A stretch of 12,754 bases of DNA from NCBI GenBank assembly GCA_035651635.1, contig DASRFK010000288.1, forward strand, positions 1 to 12,754, given 5' to 3'. Below the pieces are notes generated by a model. The model did not search any database, was not told the origin of the DNA, and was given only the letters and a program-made list of their open reading frames with translations. Positions 1-6,898 of the stretch are shown here, piece by piece (position 1 is the stretch's first letter; every line of letters starts with the position of its first letter). A program made the position numbers and the translations under genes. The DNA is from JANXQE01 sp035651635. GTDB taxonomy: Bacteria > Verrucomicrobiota > Verrucomicrobiia > Limisphaerales > UBA8199.

Positions 1-22
1 AAGCACCTTTTCTAAAAGTACC

Positions 23-37
23 AGGCAAAAATTGCCT
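23..37. repeat. Short perfect inverted repeat
   Basis: AGGCAA (23-28), a 3-nt spacer AAA, then TTGCCT (32-37) form a perfect 6-bp hairpin. No T-tract follows, so a terminator role is not supported. It lies in a stretch with no gene I can identify and may be chance. Confidence 0.3.
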
Positions 38-110
38 ACCTAATCTAAATCTCGGTGCGGCTGGGCACGGCTATCCAACGCTAGGTCAGCTGAATTACCG
101 AAAGGCATTA

Positions 111-200
111 GCCTTTAGGCGGCCCGGCGCCAAAACCGCCTGAAGGCGGGACTCCAAGCCCAGGTGCCCACGCCCAAGCCGATGTTTTAAAATACGCTCT
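111..200 (-). repeat. Intergenic hairpin repeat, copy A (truncated)
   Basis: This is a partial copy of the element seen complete at 7950-8073. Its right end (185-200) reads, on the minus strand, AGAGCGTATTTTAAAA, which differs at one of 16 bases from the left end of copy B. The flank 156-184 aligns, as reverse complement, with the left flank of copy B. The hairpin right arm is 136-155, the loop 123-135 and the left arm only 111-122; left of 111 the similarity stops, so the other terminal repeat is missing. At the break the bases 101-116 form a new small hairpin, AAAGGC-ATTA-GCCTTT. Copy A is reversed relative to copy B, yet its loop reads in the same direction as B's. It is a non-coding repeat of REP or MITE type; I see no transposase. 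Confidence 0.8.
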
Positions 201-426
201 AAGAAGCTCATTTCCCGCAAAAACCAGGGACGCCTGCACCAGCGGCGAGGCTTAATCGTCGTGATTGTCGGCGGTTCGACTGCCCTAAGGCATTGGGGAG
301 CGCCTTTCAGAAGCATCGCAGAGGCTTTTGCGGCATTTGGCCTTCCCCCTGCAATTACGAAGAAACTGATATGCTTCACAAACTTCTTAAGACCGACGCG
401 GATTGCTCACAAATGGATTTGGCGGA
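201..426. other. Region without a supported gene
   Basis: Several short ORFs cross this stretch on both strands, but none has a recognisable domain or a clear ribosome binding site, and those on the minus strand run through repeat copy A. The only hint is an ATG at 371 opening a 26-codon ORF (371-451) whose first residues, MLHKLLKTDAD, resemble what I remember of DoxX-family N-termini. It then diverges and runs into the 3' end of the convergent secreted-protein gene. I treat it as a possible gene relic only. Confidence 0.3.
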
Positions 427-3400
427 TCACGGACCTACGACAAGTCGATAAAATCGCGATTGCGTCCCACTGACGTTATTCGTGACCCAAAAAGAGCGGT
501 TTGTGGGCGCACTGGAGAAATCCTGCAGTGTTGACCACGCGCCAGAACTCAAACTATCCCGAAGCTGCAGGAGATAGTCCAGGTTCGCCGCCGCGGAGAA
601 ATGAAATGCCACGTGGGTGGAGTCCACAATCATCAGTGAATCAAATTTGGGTTGTGGAGGCTGCAGCGCCGCATCGAGGATCCAACTGACTGTATCTGCC
701 ATGATGGACTGGCCTTGCGGGCCGGAAAGCAGCGTGTCCCACACGTAGAGCACCTTGCCGCCCTTGGCAGGTCCGCTACCGAAAGCCATAAAAACGGCGG
801 CATCGCCGTAGTAATTCCGGTCAGCATCAATCGCCTTGATGAAAGGAACGTATCGATTCAAGGAACTTACGGCCGACCCGGTGACGGCGCGAAGACGCTG
901 GTCCCCGGGCGGAAAAGCAAACTGTACCGGCACGGATTGCAGGATGGTTTGATTGGTATATCGCTGCATGAAGACGCCGGGAGGCGCCTGCTCGAATCCC
1001 TGGAAGGGCATTCCCAGGGCCGGCAATAACGGGTCGGCCGGGCCGGGTTGATCGGATGGACCGTACCCATAGTAGAAAGGAAAAGGTCCCGTAGCCAAAA
1101 CGACAAGCGTGCCGCCCCCCGCTAGATATTTCGTGATGGCCGCCTTGCCATCACCGCTGGTCACGACAGTTTTAACGTAGTTCTCGCTTCCGAGATAGAA
1201 CGCGAGCGGGTAGCGAGTAGCGTTGAATCGGTTGATGTCGACGAACTGGGACTCAGTGAGAACGTCCCATTTGTCGCGCAGACCTGTGGCGGCGGCAAAG
1301 TTTGCGCCGGCGCCGGCGGTGCTCAAGGGCAGCAAAGCGATCCGGCCGACCGGCAACTGGGCATAGCTCTGTTGAAGCGCGAGCAATTGCAGCGCCTGAG
1401 TTTCCTCTTGAATAAAAATTGCGGAGGCGTTCGTGAGGGCGTCTTCAAAGGGCTGCCAGTCAATCGGACTCCCACTGAAGGCTGTGGCGGCCATAACTTT
1501 GGTTCCATTGGGATCCACTTGAGCCAAAGACCGGCCGGCCGGCAGCGCAAGATAATCCAGGAGCACCTTCTGATTGAAGATGATCGGCCAGGCACGCCAA
1601 GCCAGCGCAGGGTGTCCGCTCAGCGGTGCCCGCGTGCCGTCGTTCAAAACCAGGACGGGCGAGCGTGTGAGCGTTTCGGTCTGGGGAGGCGAATAGGCCA
1701 CCAAAATCACAGTAGCGCCAGGTGCGCTGAGTGCGGTCACATTGGTGGCCGCATGCAAGCTTTGCCAGTACGGCACGCCGTAATCCCATCGTTCGCCCGG
1801 GATGAGCCCTGCAAACGAGCTAAGATCAGTCCAGTCTTGAGGCAAGAGGTAGTCTTGGTTCAGAGGGAGCGTTGTAAAGAAACCATTGGTCTGCGCCTGG
1901 GAGTTGGTTTCAGTGAAGACCAAAGAATTATCGGGCGCAATGATCGGGGCGATGACGGGCACTGTGCCAATGGAAATCACATCTCCATTCTGCACTTGCG
2001 ACAGGTAAAGCGAGCTTGGGGATTGTGGGGGCCGGACGACATTCGGGCTGGCGAGCGTCTGAGTTTTACCATTACGCACACGAGTCACTGATAACTGAGA
2101 AATGTCCACGAAAGGGTAGGAAAAACTGACGTCGAATGGCCCGGGGAGGTTTGAAACGATCCGGAACGAGCATGAGCCGTAGCCGCCGGTGCGGTAATCG
2201 GCAACATCCCACGCCGTCCCATTTTTATCGAAAGCGATGCAAGCCTTTGCGCCGGCAACGACGCGCATTGACGAGGCGCCGACTGGTTCGTTGAGCGGGA
2301 GGGACGGACTGAAACCATACGGGTATCGATCGCCTCGCCCAGGTCCAGAGCCATCGAAAACGCCCAAACCTTCCGTGAGAGCCTCGCTGGTGTTATAGCC
2401 GGCGAGGGAGGCTTCATAGTTCGGCTGGTAGAGAACGGGCCAACGCTGGAGGATGCCGCGCAAATAATAACGCATTCGCGGATCCCCGGTGTGCACATAA
2501 ACCTGGGTCATGGCGTCGATGGTCCAATTCACCTCATTGGCGCAGCCCAAGCCGGCCCAATCACGCCCGCTATTTGGTTCGATCAGGAAAGCGCTCTCCA
2601 GTGCGCCGTCAAAGCGATCGGAATCCATGGCCCAGGGATGGACATAGCGCCAGATGACATGGTCGGCCAAGCGCAGAGCGAGCACCGCGTTGGTTGCCCG
2701 CGAGGCATCGTCGCGGAAGGTGAAGTAGTAATCCATCAGGAACGCAGCGTTCAAGGTTGCACCGATGGCGAAGGGTGAAGAAGGCACATCGGCGAACTCG
2801 TTGCGGGTCCAGACATAATGTTTGGCCCAATTAAACAGCTCGTCGATGGCTTCAAGGTAGCCGGGTTTGACCTGGCCACGGTTGCGGTCGTACCGGTAAA
2901 GCTCAACCAGGACCCGCGCCGGATACCAGCCCTCGGAATTGTGAATTGTCGTCACCGGGGCTCCTCCCCAATTGGTCAGCCACTCGCCCGAGAGCGGCTT
3001 CCGCCAGTACAGGCACTGGTCTCCGCCCACTGTAAAAGTTTGAGCATAGTTGGTGAGCAACGATTCCATCTGAGCGCGCGCATAGTTCAGTGTGGCCAAG
3101 TCCCCTTTGCTCACCGCCGTATCAATCGGCATTTCCTGATGTCCTTGCCAGGACTGAAGCAGCACTGTCCCCGCCGGGTAAAACGTGGTCTCGCCTCCCG
3201 GACCAAACAAGCTCATCCCGATGGGGCCGGCGAAATCGCTAAGCCGCGCCTGGCCGGGAATCCATGCCAGGTCGTTCATCGCCGGAACGGTTGGAAGGCT
3301 ATTGGTGTAGCGCTCGAATAGGCGCGCTTGGAAACGCTCGTTTGGATCTTCGGTGGACGGCAAGGCGGTGTCTATTTCGAGGGTGAACCATGAAGCAAGG

Positions 3401-4206
3401 ACCTCGCCGCCATGGGGGTAAACCTGTTGGCCGTAACGGAGGCCCCCATAAGGGTAGGCGAGCGCGATGAAATTAGTGAGGGTTCCCTGACTCCAACAAT
3501 ACCCGGTTGAAATGTAGCGTTCGGACTGATCGGAAGCCCGCGCTCCCTGGAAATCGTACCCAACATACAAGCCGCCTGGCGGGTCCCAAAGCCCAATCAT
3601 CGGGATCGGATGAGCTCCGAGCGGACAAAGATAGCTCCAGTTCCTGTTCCACAGACAGGAGATTTCCGGAGAGCCGACGTGGACGTCCTGCAACAAGGGA
3701 AAGGGATCCGAATAAGGTGTGGCATTGAGCCAGCCCCGTTGATGCCATACTTGCGCCGTGGGCATCGAGCAAACCAGGAAATGAAACGGCGCGGGCCCGT
3801 CCGGGAACATGGCCAGCCAGCGGTTGGTATCAAAGGAGCGCACGGTTAATTTAAACCGGACCACAGGTTCCCAAGTCGTTGGCGCGTTTGTAACTCCCGC
3901 CGGCAGCGTGAGGTTGACGAAATCATCCGGGGCAAAAGCGACGGCCAGAGGATCTTTTGTGTGAAGGCCTGAGAGCTGTATCCCAGACTCATTAGTTAAT
4001 ACAGTGTCCGCTTGAATCGCGCTTTCAGCCGCTAAGCGGATCGGGGCAACGACTGTGCCATCCGCGAGGATATCAAAACCCAGGTTGCCGGCTGGGCGCA
4101 GCGTAAACACGGGAGCCCCATTCGCAGCAAACACCTGAACAATCAAAAAGACCATACAGCCGAGCGGCAAAGAATAAAAACGGCGAGGTTTCACGGGGAA
4201 ATGCAT
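427..4206 (-). CDS. Large secreted protein with alpha-barrel-like (glycosidase-type) central region
   Basis: About 1259 aa. I chose the ATG at 4206 because it gives a standard signal peptide: a basic stretch (KPRR), then a hydrophobic core (LPLGCMVFLIVQVF) with likely cleavage after ANG. A GTG at 4236 would add 10 residues. Residues ~30-300 are beta-rich with many Trp and Tyr. Roughly 370-620 is helical, with repeated aromatic-rich helices such as GWYPARVLVELYRY and NEVNWTIDAMTQVYVHTGD, the look of an (alpha/alpha) toroid found in polysaccharide lyases and glycosidases. Around 970-1120 a Rossmann-like part with GGGTLVVLATGPF recalls ThuA/glutamine-amidotransferase-like domains. The last ~75 residues end in SRFYRLVVGP, a C-terminal domain typical of verrucomicrobial exported proteins. 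Role in outer-surface glycan degradation is inference; I cannot name the family or catalytic residues. It stands alone, with no PIN-operon overlap. Confidence 0.85.
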   Translation of the reverse strand: MHFPVKPRRFYSLPLGCMVFLIVQVFAANGAPVFTLRPAGNLGFDILADGTVVAPIRLAAESAIQADTVLTNESGIQLSGLHTKDPLAVAFAPDDFVNLTLPAGVTNAPTTWEPVVRFKLTVRSFDTNRWLAMFPDGPAPFHFLVCSMPTAQVWHQRGWLNATPYSDPFPLLQDVHVGSPEISCLWNRNWSYLCPLGAHPIPMIGLWDPPGGLYVGYDFQGARASDQSERYISTGYCWSQGTLTNFIALAYPYGGLRYGQQVYPHGGEVLASWFTLEIDTALPSTEDPNERFQARLFERYTNSLPTVPAMNDLAWIPGQARLSDFAGPIGMSLFGPGGETTFYPAGTVLLQSWQGHQEMPIDTAVSKGDLATLNYARAQMESLLTNYAQTFTVGGDQCLYWRKPLSGEWLTNWGGAPVTTIHNSEGWYPARVLVELYRYDRNRGQVKPGYLEAIDELFNWAKHYVWTRNEFADVPSSPFAIGATLNAAFLMDYYFTFRDDASRATNAVLALRLADHVIWRYVHPWAMDSDRFDGALESAFLIEPNSGRDWAGLGCANEVNWTIDAMTQVYVHTGDPRMRYYLRGILQRWPVLYQPNYEASLAGYNTSEALTEGLGVFDGSGPGRGDRYPYGFSPSLPLNEPVGASSMRVVAGAKACIAFDKNGTAWDVADYRTGGYGSCSFRIVSNLPGPFDVSFSYPFVDISQLSVTRVRNGKTQTLASPNVVRPPQSPSSLYLSQVQNGDVISIGTVPVIAPIIAPDNSLVFTETNSQAQTNGFFTTLPLNQDYLLPQDWTDLSSFAGLIPGERWDYGVPYWQSLHAATNVTALSAPGATVILVAYSPPQTETLTRSPVLVLNDGTRAPLSGHPALAWRAWPIIFNQKVLLDYLALPAGRSLAQVDPNGTKVMAATAFSGSPIDWQPFEDALTNASAIFIQEETQALQLLALQQSYAQLPVGRIALLPLSTAGAGANFAAATGLRDKWDVLTESQFVDINRFNATRYPLAFYLGSENYVKTVVTSGDGKAAITKYLAGGGTLVVLATGPFPFYYGYGPSDQPGPADPLLPALGMPFQGFEQAPPGVFMQRYTNQTILQSVPVQFAFPPGDQRLRAVTGSAVSSLNRYVPFIKAIDADRNYYGDAAVFMAFGSGPAKGGKVLYVWDTLLSGPQGQSIMADTVSWILDAALQPPQPKFDSLMIVDSTHVAFHFSAAANLDYLLQLRDSLSSGAWSTLQDFSSAPTNRSFWVTNNVSGTQSRFYRLVVGP

Positions 4207-4227
4207 GTCCGTACTTTCAGCTCCGAG

Positions 4228-4291
4228 TTTAATCACGCCGTGCTGCCCTGCCCAGCCTGGAATCCCCTCGTGCGCAAACTTTTAATCACGC
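4228..4291. repeat. 11-bp direct repeat upstream of the secreted-protein gene
   Basis: TTTAATCACGC occurs at 4228-4238 and again at 4281-4291, 53 bp apart and in the same orientation. The first copy covers the alternative GTG start of the secreted protein; the second leads straight into the hairpin at 4298-4314. It could be a duplicated edge of an intergenic repeat or a pair of regulator sites. The function is unknown. Confidence 0.45.
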
Positions 4292-4297
4292 TGTATC

Positions 4298-4314
4298 GCC
4301 GACGTTTAGTCGGC
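4298..4314. repeat. Intergenic hairpin GCCGAC-loop-GTCGGC
   Basis: GCCGAC (4298-4303), loop GTTTA, GTCGGC (4309-4314) form a perfect 6-bp stem. Outside it, CGCT (4290-4293) and AGCG (4317-4320) are also complementary. It lies between the 3' end of the PIN gene and the 5' end of the secreted-protein gene, both on the minus strand. There is no T-tract on either side, so it resembles a small intergenic repeat more than an intrinsic terminator. Confidence 0.5.
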
Positions 4315-4420
4315 TGAGCGACCCTTCAGGAAACCGATTCCCGGATTGTGCGGCTCGTGAGGCATGGGTGCACAGCTAATTTCACAACAGGATCCGAAAG
4401 AAAACGACCCGCTCACTGCC

Positions 4421-4891
4421 CTACTTTTTGGAAGGACGTTTGTATTCAAACAGTCGAGTTTTCAAATTTGCAGCCTTTGCCAGAGCTGCCTGAGCGGCAT
4501 CGCACGTCCAGAATTCATCTATCTCGTTCAATAAACTCAGACGACGAGCTGCGGCAACATGCAAATAATCGGCGCTGCCACAATCAAAGCCGCTCGATTT
4601 GTCCGCACTGAGTTCTTCCGCCGCATCCAACATCTTGTCCGCCGTCAACTCCGTCTGCCAACGCAGGCGGGACGTTGTTTTCTCAGCCGCCCTTAAGGCG
4701 CGCCAAGCAACTTCGCCGTGGGAATCGACACGCGTCAGTCTGAGGTTGTGGCGCAACTCAAACCGGAGAAATGGCCAGTAAACGAAATCCGGAGAGTGCT
4801 TCTGCACGGCGGCATCCACCGCGGCTGAAAACTCATCACGTGGGTGAAACCAGGCGAACAATACGGAGCTATCGGCGTAGACGAGCGGCAT
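4421..4891 (-). CDS. PIN-domain toxin (VapC-like ribonuclease)
   Basis: 156 aa. PIN-domain proteins are metal-dependent ribonucleases and act as toxins in type II toxin-antitoxin modules. The sequence shows the expected acidic residues in order: D7 in VYADSSVL, E45 in FLRFELRHNL, D108 in SADYLHVAAA and D131 in FWTCDAAQAALA. The ATG at 4891 is preceded by AAGGAAG seven bases upstream, a good ribosome binding site, so I prefer it over the longer reading frame starting at 5005. The start lies inside the 3' end of the antitoxin gene (23-nt overlap), so the two are probably translationally coupled. Its RNA target cannot be told from sequence. It appears intact and full length for a PIN toxin. Confidence 0.88.
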   Translation of the reverse strand: MPLVYADSSVLFAWFHPRDEFSAAVDAAVQKHSPDFVYWPFLRFELRHNLRLTRVDSHGEVAWRALRAAEKTTSRLRWQTELTADKMLDAAEELSADKSSGFDCGSADYLHVAAARRLSLLNEIDEFWTCDAAQAALAKAANLKTRLFEYKRPSKK

Positions 4892-5129
4892 AATGACGCT
4901 TCCTTCTTTCCGCCAAAATGGGGTTTGGTTGGCACGAATGGCCTTGCGCCCGCGCTTTTCGCACATCCGCCATAAGCTCATCCCAAGTCGGGTCCACCTG
5001 CTCATTGGCAGGCACCAACAAAGCGTCAGCTTCCCCTCCCCGTAACACCCGGAAGCGCTGCCCCTGTTTCACTCGGTCCAACAATGCGCCTGTTTGCTCG
5101 TGTAATTCTTTGGACGTGATAGACGTCAT
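4869..5129 (-). CDS. Phd/YefM-family antitoxin
   Basis: 86 aa from the ATG at 5129 (MTSITSKELHEQTG). TTG at 5147 or GTG at 5144 would add 5-6 residues. The N-terminal half fits the Phd/YefM fold: T-S-K-E-L-x-x-x-x-G-x-L-L-D-R-V-K-x-G, then a short beta segment RFRVLRGGEADALLVPA. The C-terminal part is charged and probably forms the toxin-binding tail. Antitoxins of this type neutralise the PIN toxin and repress their own operon by binding a palindrome, and a perfect inverted repeat lies just upstream (5140-5156). No strong Shine-Dalgarno precedes the ATG, consistent with a very short or leaderless transcript from the promoter proposed at 5134-5164. Confidence 0.85.
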   Translation of the reverse strand: MTSITSKELHEQTGALLDRVKQGQRFRVLRGGEADALLVPANEQVDPTWDELMADVRKARAQGHSCQPNPILAERRKRHYAARLRR

Positions 5130-5138
5130 ACCTATAAT
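5110..5138 (+). promoter_or_regulatory. Sigma70-like promoter on the plus strand
   Basis: TTGGAC (5110-5115), a 17-bp spacer and TATAAT (5133-5138) match the sigma70 consensus well. It lies inside the start of the antitoxin gene and points away from it. The only downstream plus-strand ORF begins at 5238 and looks like a relic. It could make an antisense or divergent RNA under the same operator, or be a chance match. Confidence 0.3.
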
Positions 5139-5164
5139 AGACACCAAAATGGTGTCACCGTCAA
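5134..5164 (-). promoter_or_regulatory. Putative promoter of the toxin-antitoxin operon
   Basis: On the minus strand TTGACG (5164-5159) and TATTAT (5139-5134) could serve as -35 and -10 boxes. The 19-bp spacer is longer than the usual 17. Transcription would begin around 5127, at or next to the antitoxin ATG, giving an essentially leaderless message. The operator candidate 5140-5156 fills the spacer. Confidence 0.45.
5140..5156. promoter_or_regulatory. Palindromic operator candidate of the toxin-antitoxin operon
   Basis: GACACC (5140-5145), AAAAT, GGTGTC (5151-5156) form a perfect 6+6 inverted repeat eleven bases upstream of the antitoxin ATG, between the proposed -35 and -10 boxes. Phd/YefM antitoxins and their toxin complexes are known to repress their own promoters by binding such palindromes, so this is the natural autoregulation site. 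It also overlaps the expected start of a plus-strand transcript from 5110-5138. Confidence 0.65.
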
Positions 5165-5237
5165 CCCCCGCATTCGGGACAGTTTTTCAACAAAGACCAA
5201 ACACCCCGCTACCGACGAATGTTGGCGATTTGAATTT

Positions 5238-5300
5238 ATGAACATATTGACCAAAGCAACCGTGCTAGTGACCTTGGGAGTTTTCTCCACCGCTGCATCC
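5238..5300 (+). pseudogene. Possible relic: isolated signal-peptide-like N-terminus
   Basis: An ATG at 5238 opens MNILTKATVLVTLGVFSTAAS, a textbook-looking signal peptide: short basic n-region, hydrophobic core, A-A-S near a cleavage site. The ORF stays open to 5462, but after about 5300 it is antisense to the 3' end of the serine hydrolase gene (stop at 5312) and has no protein-like features. It may be the 5' end of a secreted-protein gene cut off by a rearrangement that brought in the hydrolase. There is no clear ribosome binding site. Chance is a fair alternative. Confidence 0.25.
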
Positions 5301-5311
5301 CGTTGTGGCAA

Positions 5312-6724
5312 CTACTTGAGTGGCATGCGGGCGTGGAGCCAATCTCCCAGGCGCGAAGCCGAAGGACTGTCCAGATTGCACAGCACGATCACTGACTGGC
5401 CCGACTCCGGATACACGCGAAGAATCGCGTTCATTCCCGGAGCGCTGCCTCCGTGGCCGTAGGTCCGCGGCTCGTCGGGCTGTCCGATCTGGAATCCGAA
5501 GCCGTAGGCGCCCGTAGTGAATTGCGGACGCGTGGCCTCGGCGAGCGTCTCGGCCTTCAATAGTTTGTTCGACATTAGCGCGTCGGCAAACTTCATCAGA
5601 TCGGCCGCGGTCGTGCAACCGCCGCCTGCCGAGGTTCCTCGCCAGGGCAGCGTCGATTCGTTGGAAACCATTTCAAACTGATCCCTCAGGTAGCCTTTGC
5701 TTCGGTTGGCGACCCCCACGCTTTCCGGCTCGGACCCCGAGTCGGTCATGCCGGCGGCTTTGTAGACGTTCTCGGCGACGACGTCGTAGTACGACCTCCC
5801 CGAGACCTTCTCGATCAGCACGCCGAGCAGCAGGAATCCGTAATTGGAGTATTCCCACTTGGTGCCAGGCTCGAACTTGAGGTCGCGCTCACCGTACAGC
5901 TTCACGTAATCCTGAAGTGTCTTCAATTCGAGCCGATGCGCCTCGAACTCCGGACCGAAAATGTCACCCGTGCCGCCCGTGTGCGACAACAGGTGCCGGA
6001 CCTTTACCTTGGACGCCACATGGGCGTTCGGATAATCAGGCAGGATCTTCCCGATTGTATCGTCCAGCGACAGTTTGCCAGATTCCACCAACTGAAGGGT
6101 CACGACCGCCGTGAACATTTTGTTCATCGAACCGATGCGGAACCGCGTGTTGAGCGTGTTGTCGATTCCTGTCTCGCGATCGGCTTTGCCCCTGGCGCCC
6201 GCCGTGATCACCTTGCCATCTTTGGCCCAAGCCCACACGCCTGAGAACTTCCCATTAGAAGCGGCTTTGTCGATTTCGGCTTCCCACGCCGCGACGGCCT
6301 CCGGTCGGGTGAGTCGCTCGGGAACTGGCGCGCCGGGAGGTTCGGGAATCACAATCAGACTAATCTTGGTGATCACCGCCGGCTCCCCATCGCTCACGGT
6401 CACCGACATGCGGTTATACCTGCCGTTGCCTTCGCGCTCACGCAAAACCGCCTGAATACTCAGCGCCTGTGAGGATTCGACTGAATACAGATCGAACCCG
6501 CCCGTGTTCCACCGGAGGTCGAGCATGCGATCGAGAGCGTCAGGCCGGTCCGGTCGATGCGCCTTGACGAATGCTTCAAGCTTATCCTTGTTACCGGAAT
6601 TCAGAGCTTCGAGGTAACCGGCAAGCACCTTGCCTGCTGGAGTGGATGGTAATTCAGGGCCCGCTCCCGCCAGGGCCGGACCCAGCCAAAGAGCGGCAAC
6701 AAGGAGTGAGAGAATGCCGCGCAT
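5312..6724 (-). CDS. Exported serine hydrolase of the beta-lactamase / class C family
   Basis: 470 aa from the ATG at 6724, chosen because it begins a clear signal peptide (MRGILSLLVAALWLGPALAGA). Residues ~25-135 form a small domain of the type often placed before such hydrolases. The catalytic domain follows: S199-M-N-K202 is the SxxK motif with the nucleophile serine, SHTGG lies near 247-251, Y292-S-N294 is the YxN motif, and H424-G-G is the HGG variant of the KTG box. This set fits penicillin-binding-protein-like esterases, peptidases and class C-like beta-lactamases acting in the periplasm. The substrate is not predictable. The reading frame stays open upstream to 6901 through the remnant of another gene, so an in-frame chimera of ~528 aa is formally possible. 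I see no good ribosome binding site at 6724, which leaves the true start uncertain. Confidence 0.88.
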   Translation of the reverse strand: MRGILSLLVAALWLGPALAGAGPELPSTPAGKVLAGYLEALNSGNKDKLEAFVKAHRPDRPDALDRMLDLRWNTGGFDLYSVESSQALSIQAVLREREGNGRYNRMSVTVSDGEPAVITKISLIVIPEPPGAPVPERLTRPEAVAAWEAEIDKAASNGKFSGVWAWAKDGKVITAGARGKADRETGIDNTLNTRFRIGSMNKMFTAVVTLQLVESGKLSLDDTIGKILPDYPNAHVASKVKVRHLLSHTGGTGDIFGPEFEAHRLELKTLQDYVKLYGERDLKFEPGTKWEYSNYGFLLLGVLIEKVSGRSYYDVVAENVYKAAGMTDSGSEPESVGVANRSKGYLRDQFEMVSNESTLPWRGTSAGGGCTTAADLMKFADALMSNKLLKAETLAEATRPQFTTGAYGFGFQIGQPDEPRTYGHGGSAPGMNAILRVYPESGQSVIVLCNLDSPSASRLGDWLHARMPLK

Positions 6725-6739
6725 GCGCAGGTGTGCGCA
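6724..6739. repeat. Repeated TGCGCA palindrome at the hydrolase start
   Basis: TGCGCA (6724-6729), GGTG, TGCGCA (6734-6739). Each 6-mer is itself a palindrome, so the whole can fold as a hairpin just upstream of the hydrolase ATG. It lies between the broken upstream gene and the hydrolase, near the inferred junction, and could hide the start region in the mRNA. No known site is recognised. Confidence 0.3.
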
Positions 6740-6754
6740 CAACCAACCGGGCTT

Positions 6755-6898
6755 ATACTCCGATTTGCTTCCGACCTGGTACCAGCGGTCGAGGACTTCA
6801 TCCACCTCAATGGTGTGTTCCTTCCAGATGAATCGACGGCGCGTCTCGTACGATTTAACTCCAGCGTAGCCCTCGACTTGGATCGACTTGAGATGCAT
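6755..6898 (-). pseudogene. 5' fragment of a small conserved gene, fused in frame to the hydrolase
   Basis: Translation from the ATG at 6898 gives a segment (IQVEGYAGVKSYETRRRF, then IWKEHTIEVDEVLDRWYQ) that resembles the first ~48 residues of a small cytosolic protein family I know only as hypothetical. Family members, as I recall them, continue with a DYFKVR...GNxYxLRY...W pattern to about 70-80 aa. Here the similarity stops near 6755 and the frame runs on into the hydrolase signal peptide without a stop. The start codon shares its A with the TGA of the upstream gene, so the two were translationally coupled. This looks like a gene truncated by recombination. Whether the hybrid is made is unknown. 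Confidence 0.6.

Noticed and set aside
95..379. 94-codon minus-strand ORF
   Set aside because: It crosses repeat copy A including its hairpin and has no protein-like features; it is open by chance.
1372..2091. 239-codon plus-strand ORF
   Set aside because: It lies wholly antisense to the 1259-aa secreted protein, shows no domain or signal, and is one of many open antisense frames expected over a long GC-rich gene.
4421..5005. Longer 194-aa version of the PIN toxin
   Set aside because: The extra 38 residues overlap most of the antitoxin's C-terminal half and look unstructured; the ATG at 4891 has a good ribosome binding site and starts directly at the PIN strand.
5166..5188. CCCG-CATT-CGGG followed by TTTTT as a plus-strand terminator
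   Set aside because: The stem is only four to five pairs and the T-run is four bases away, too weak to call.
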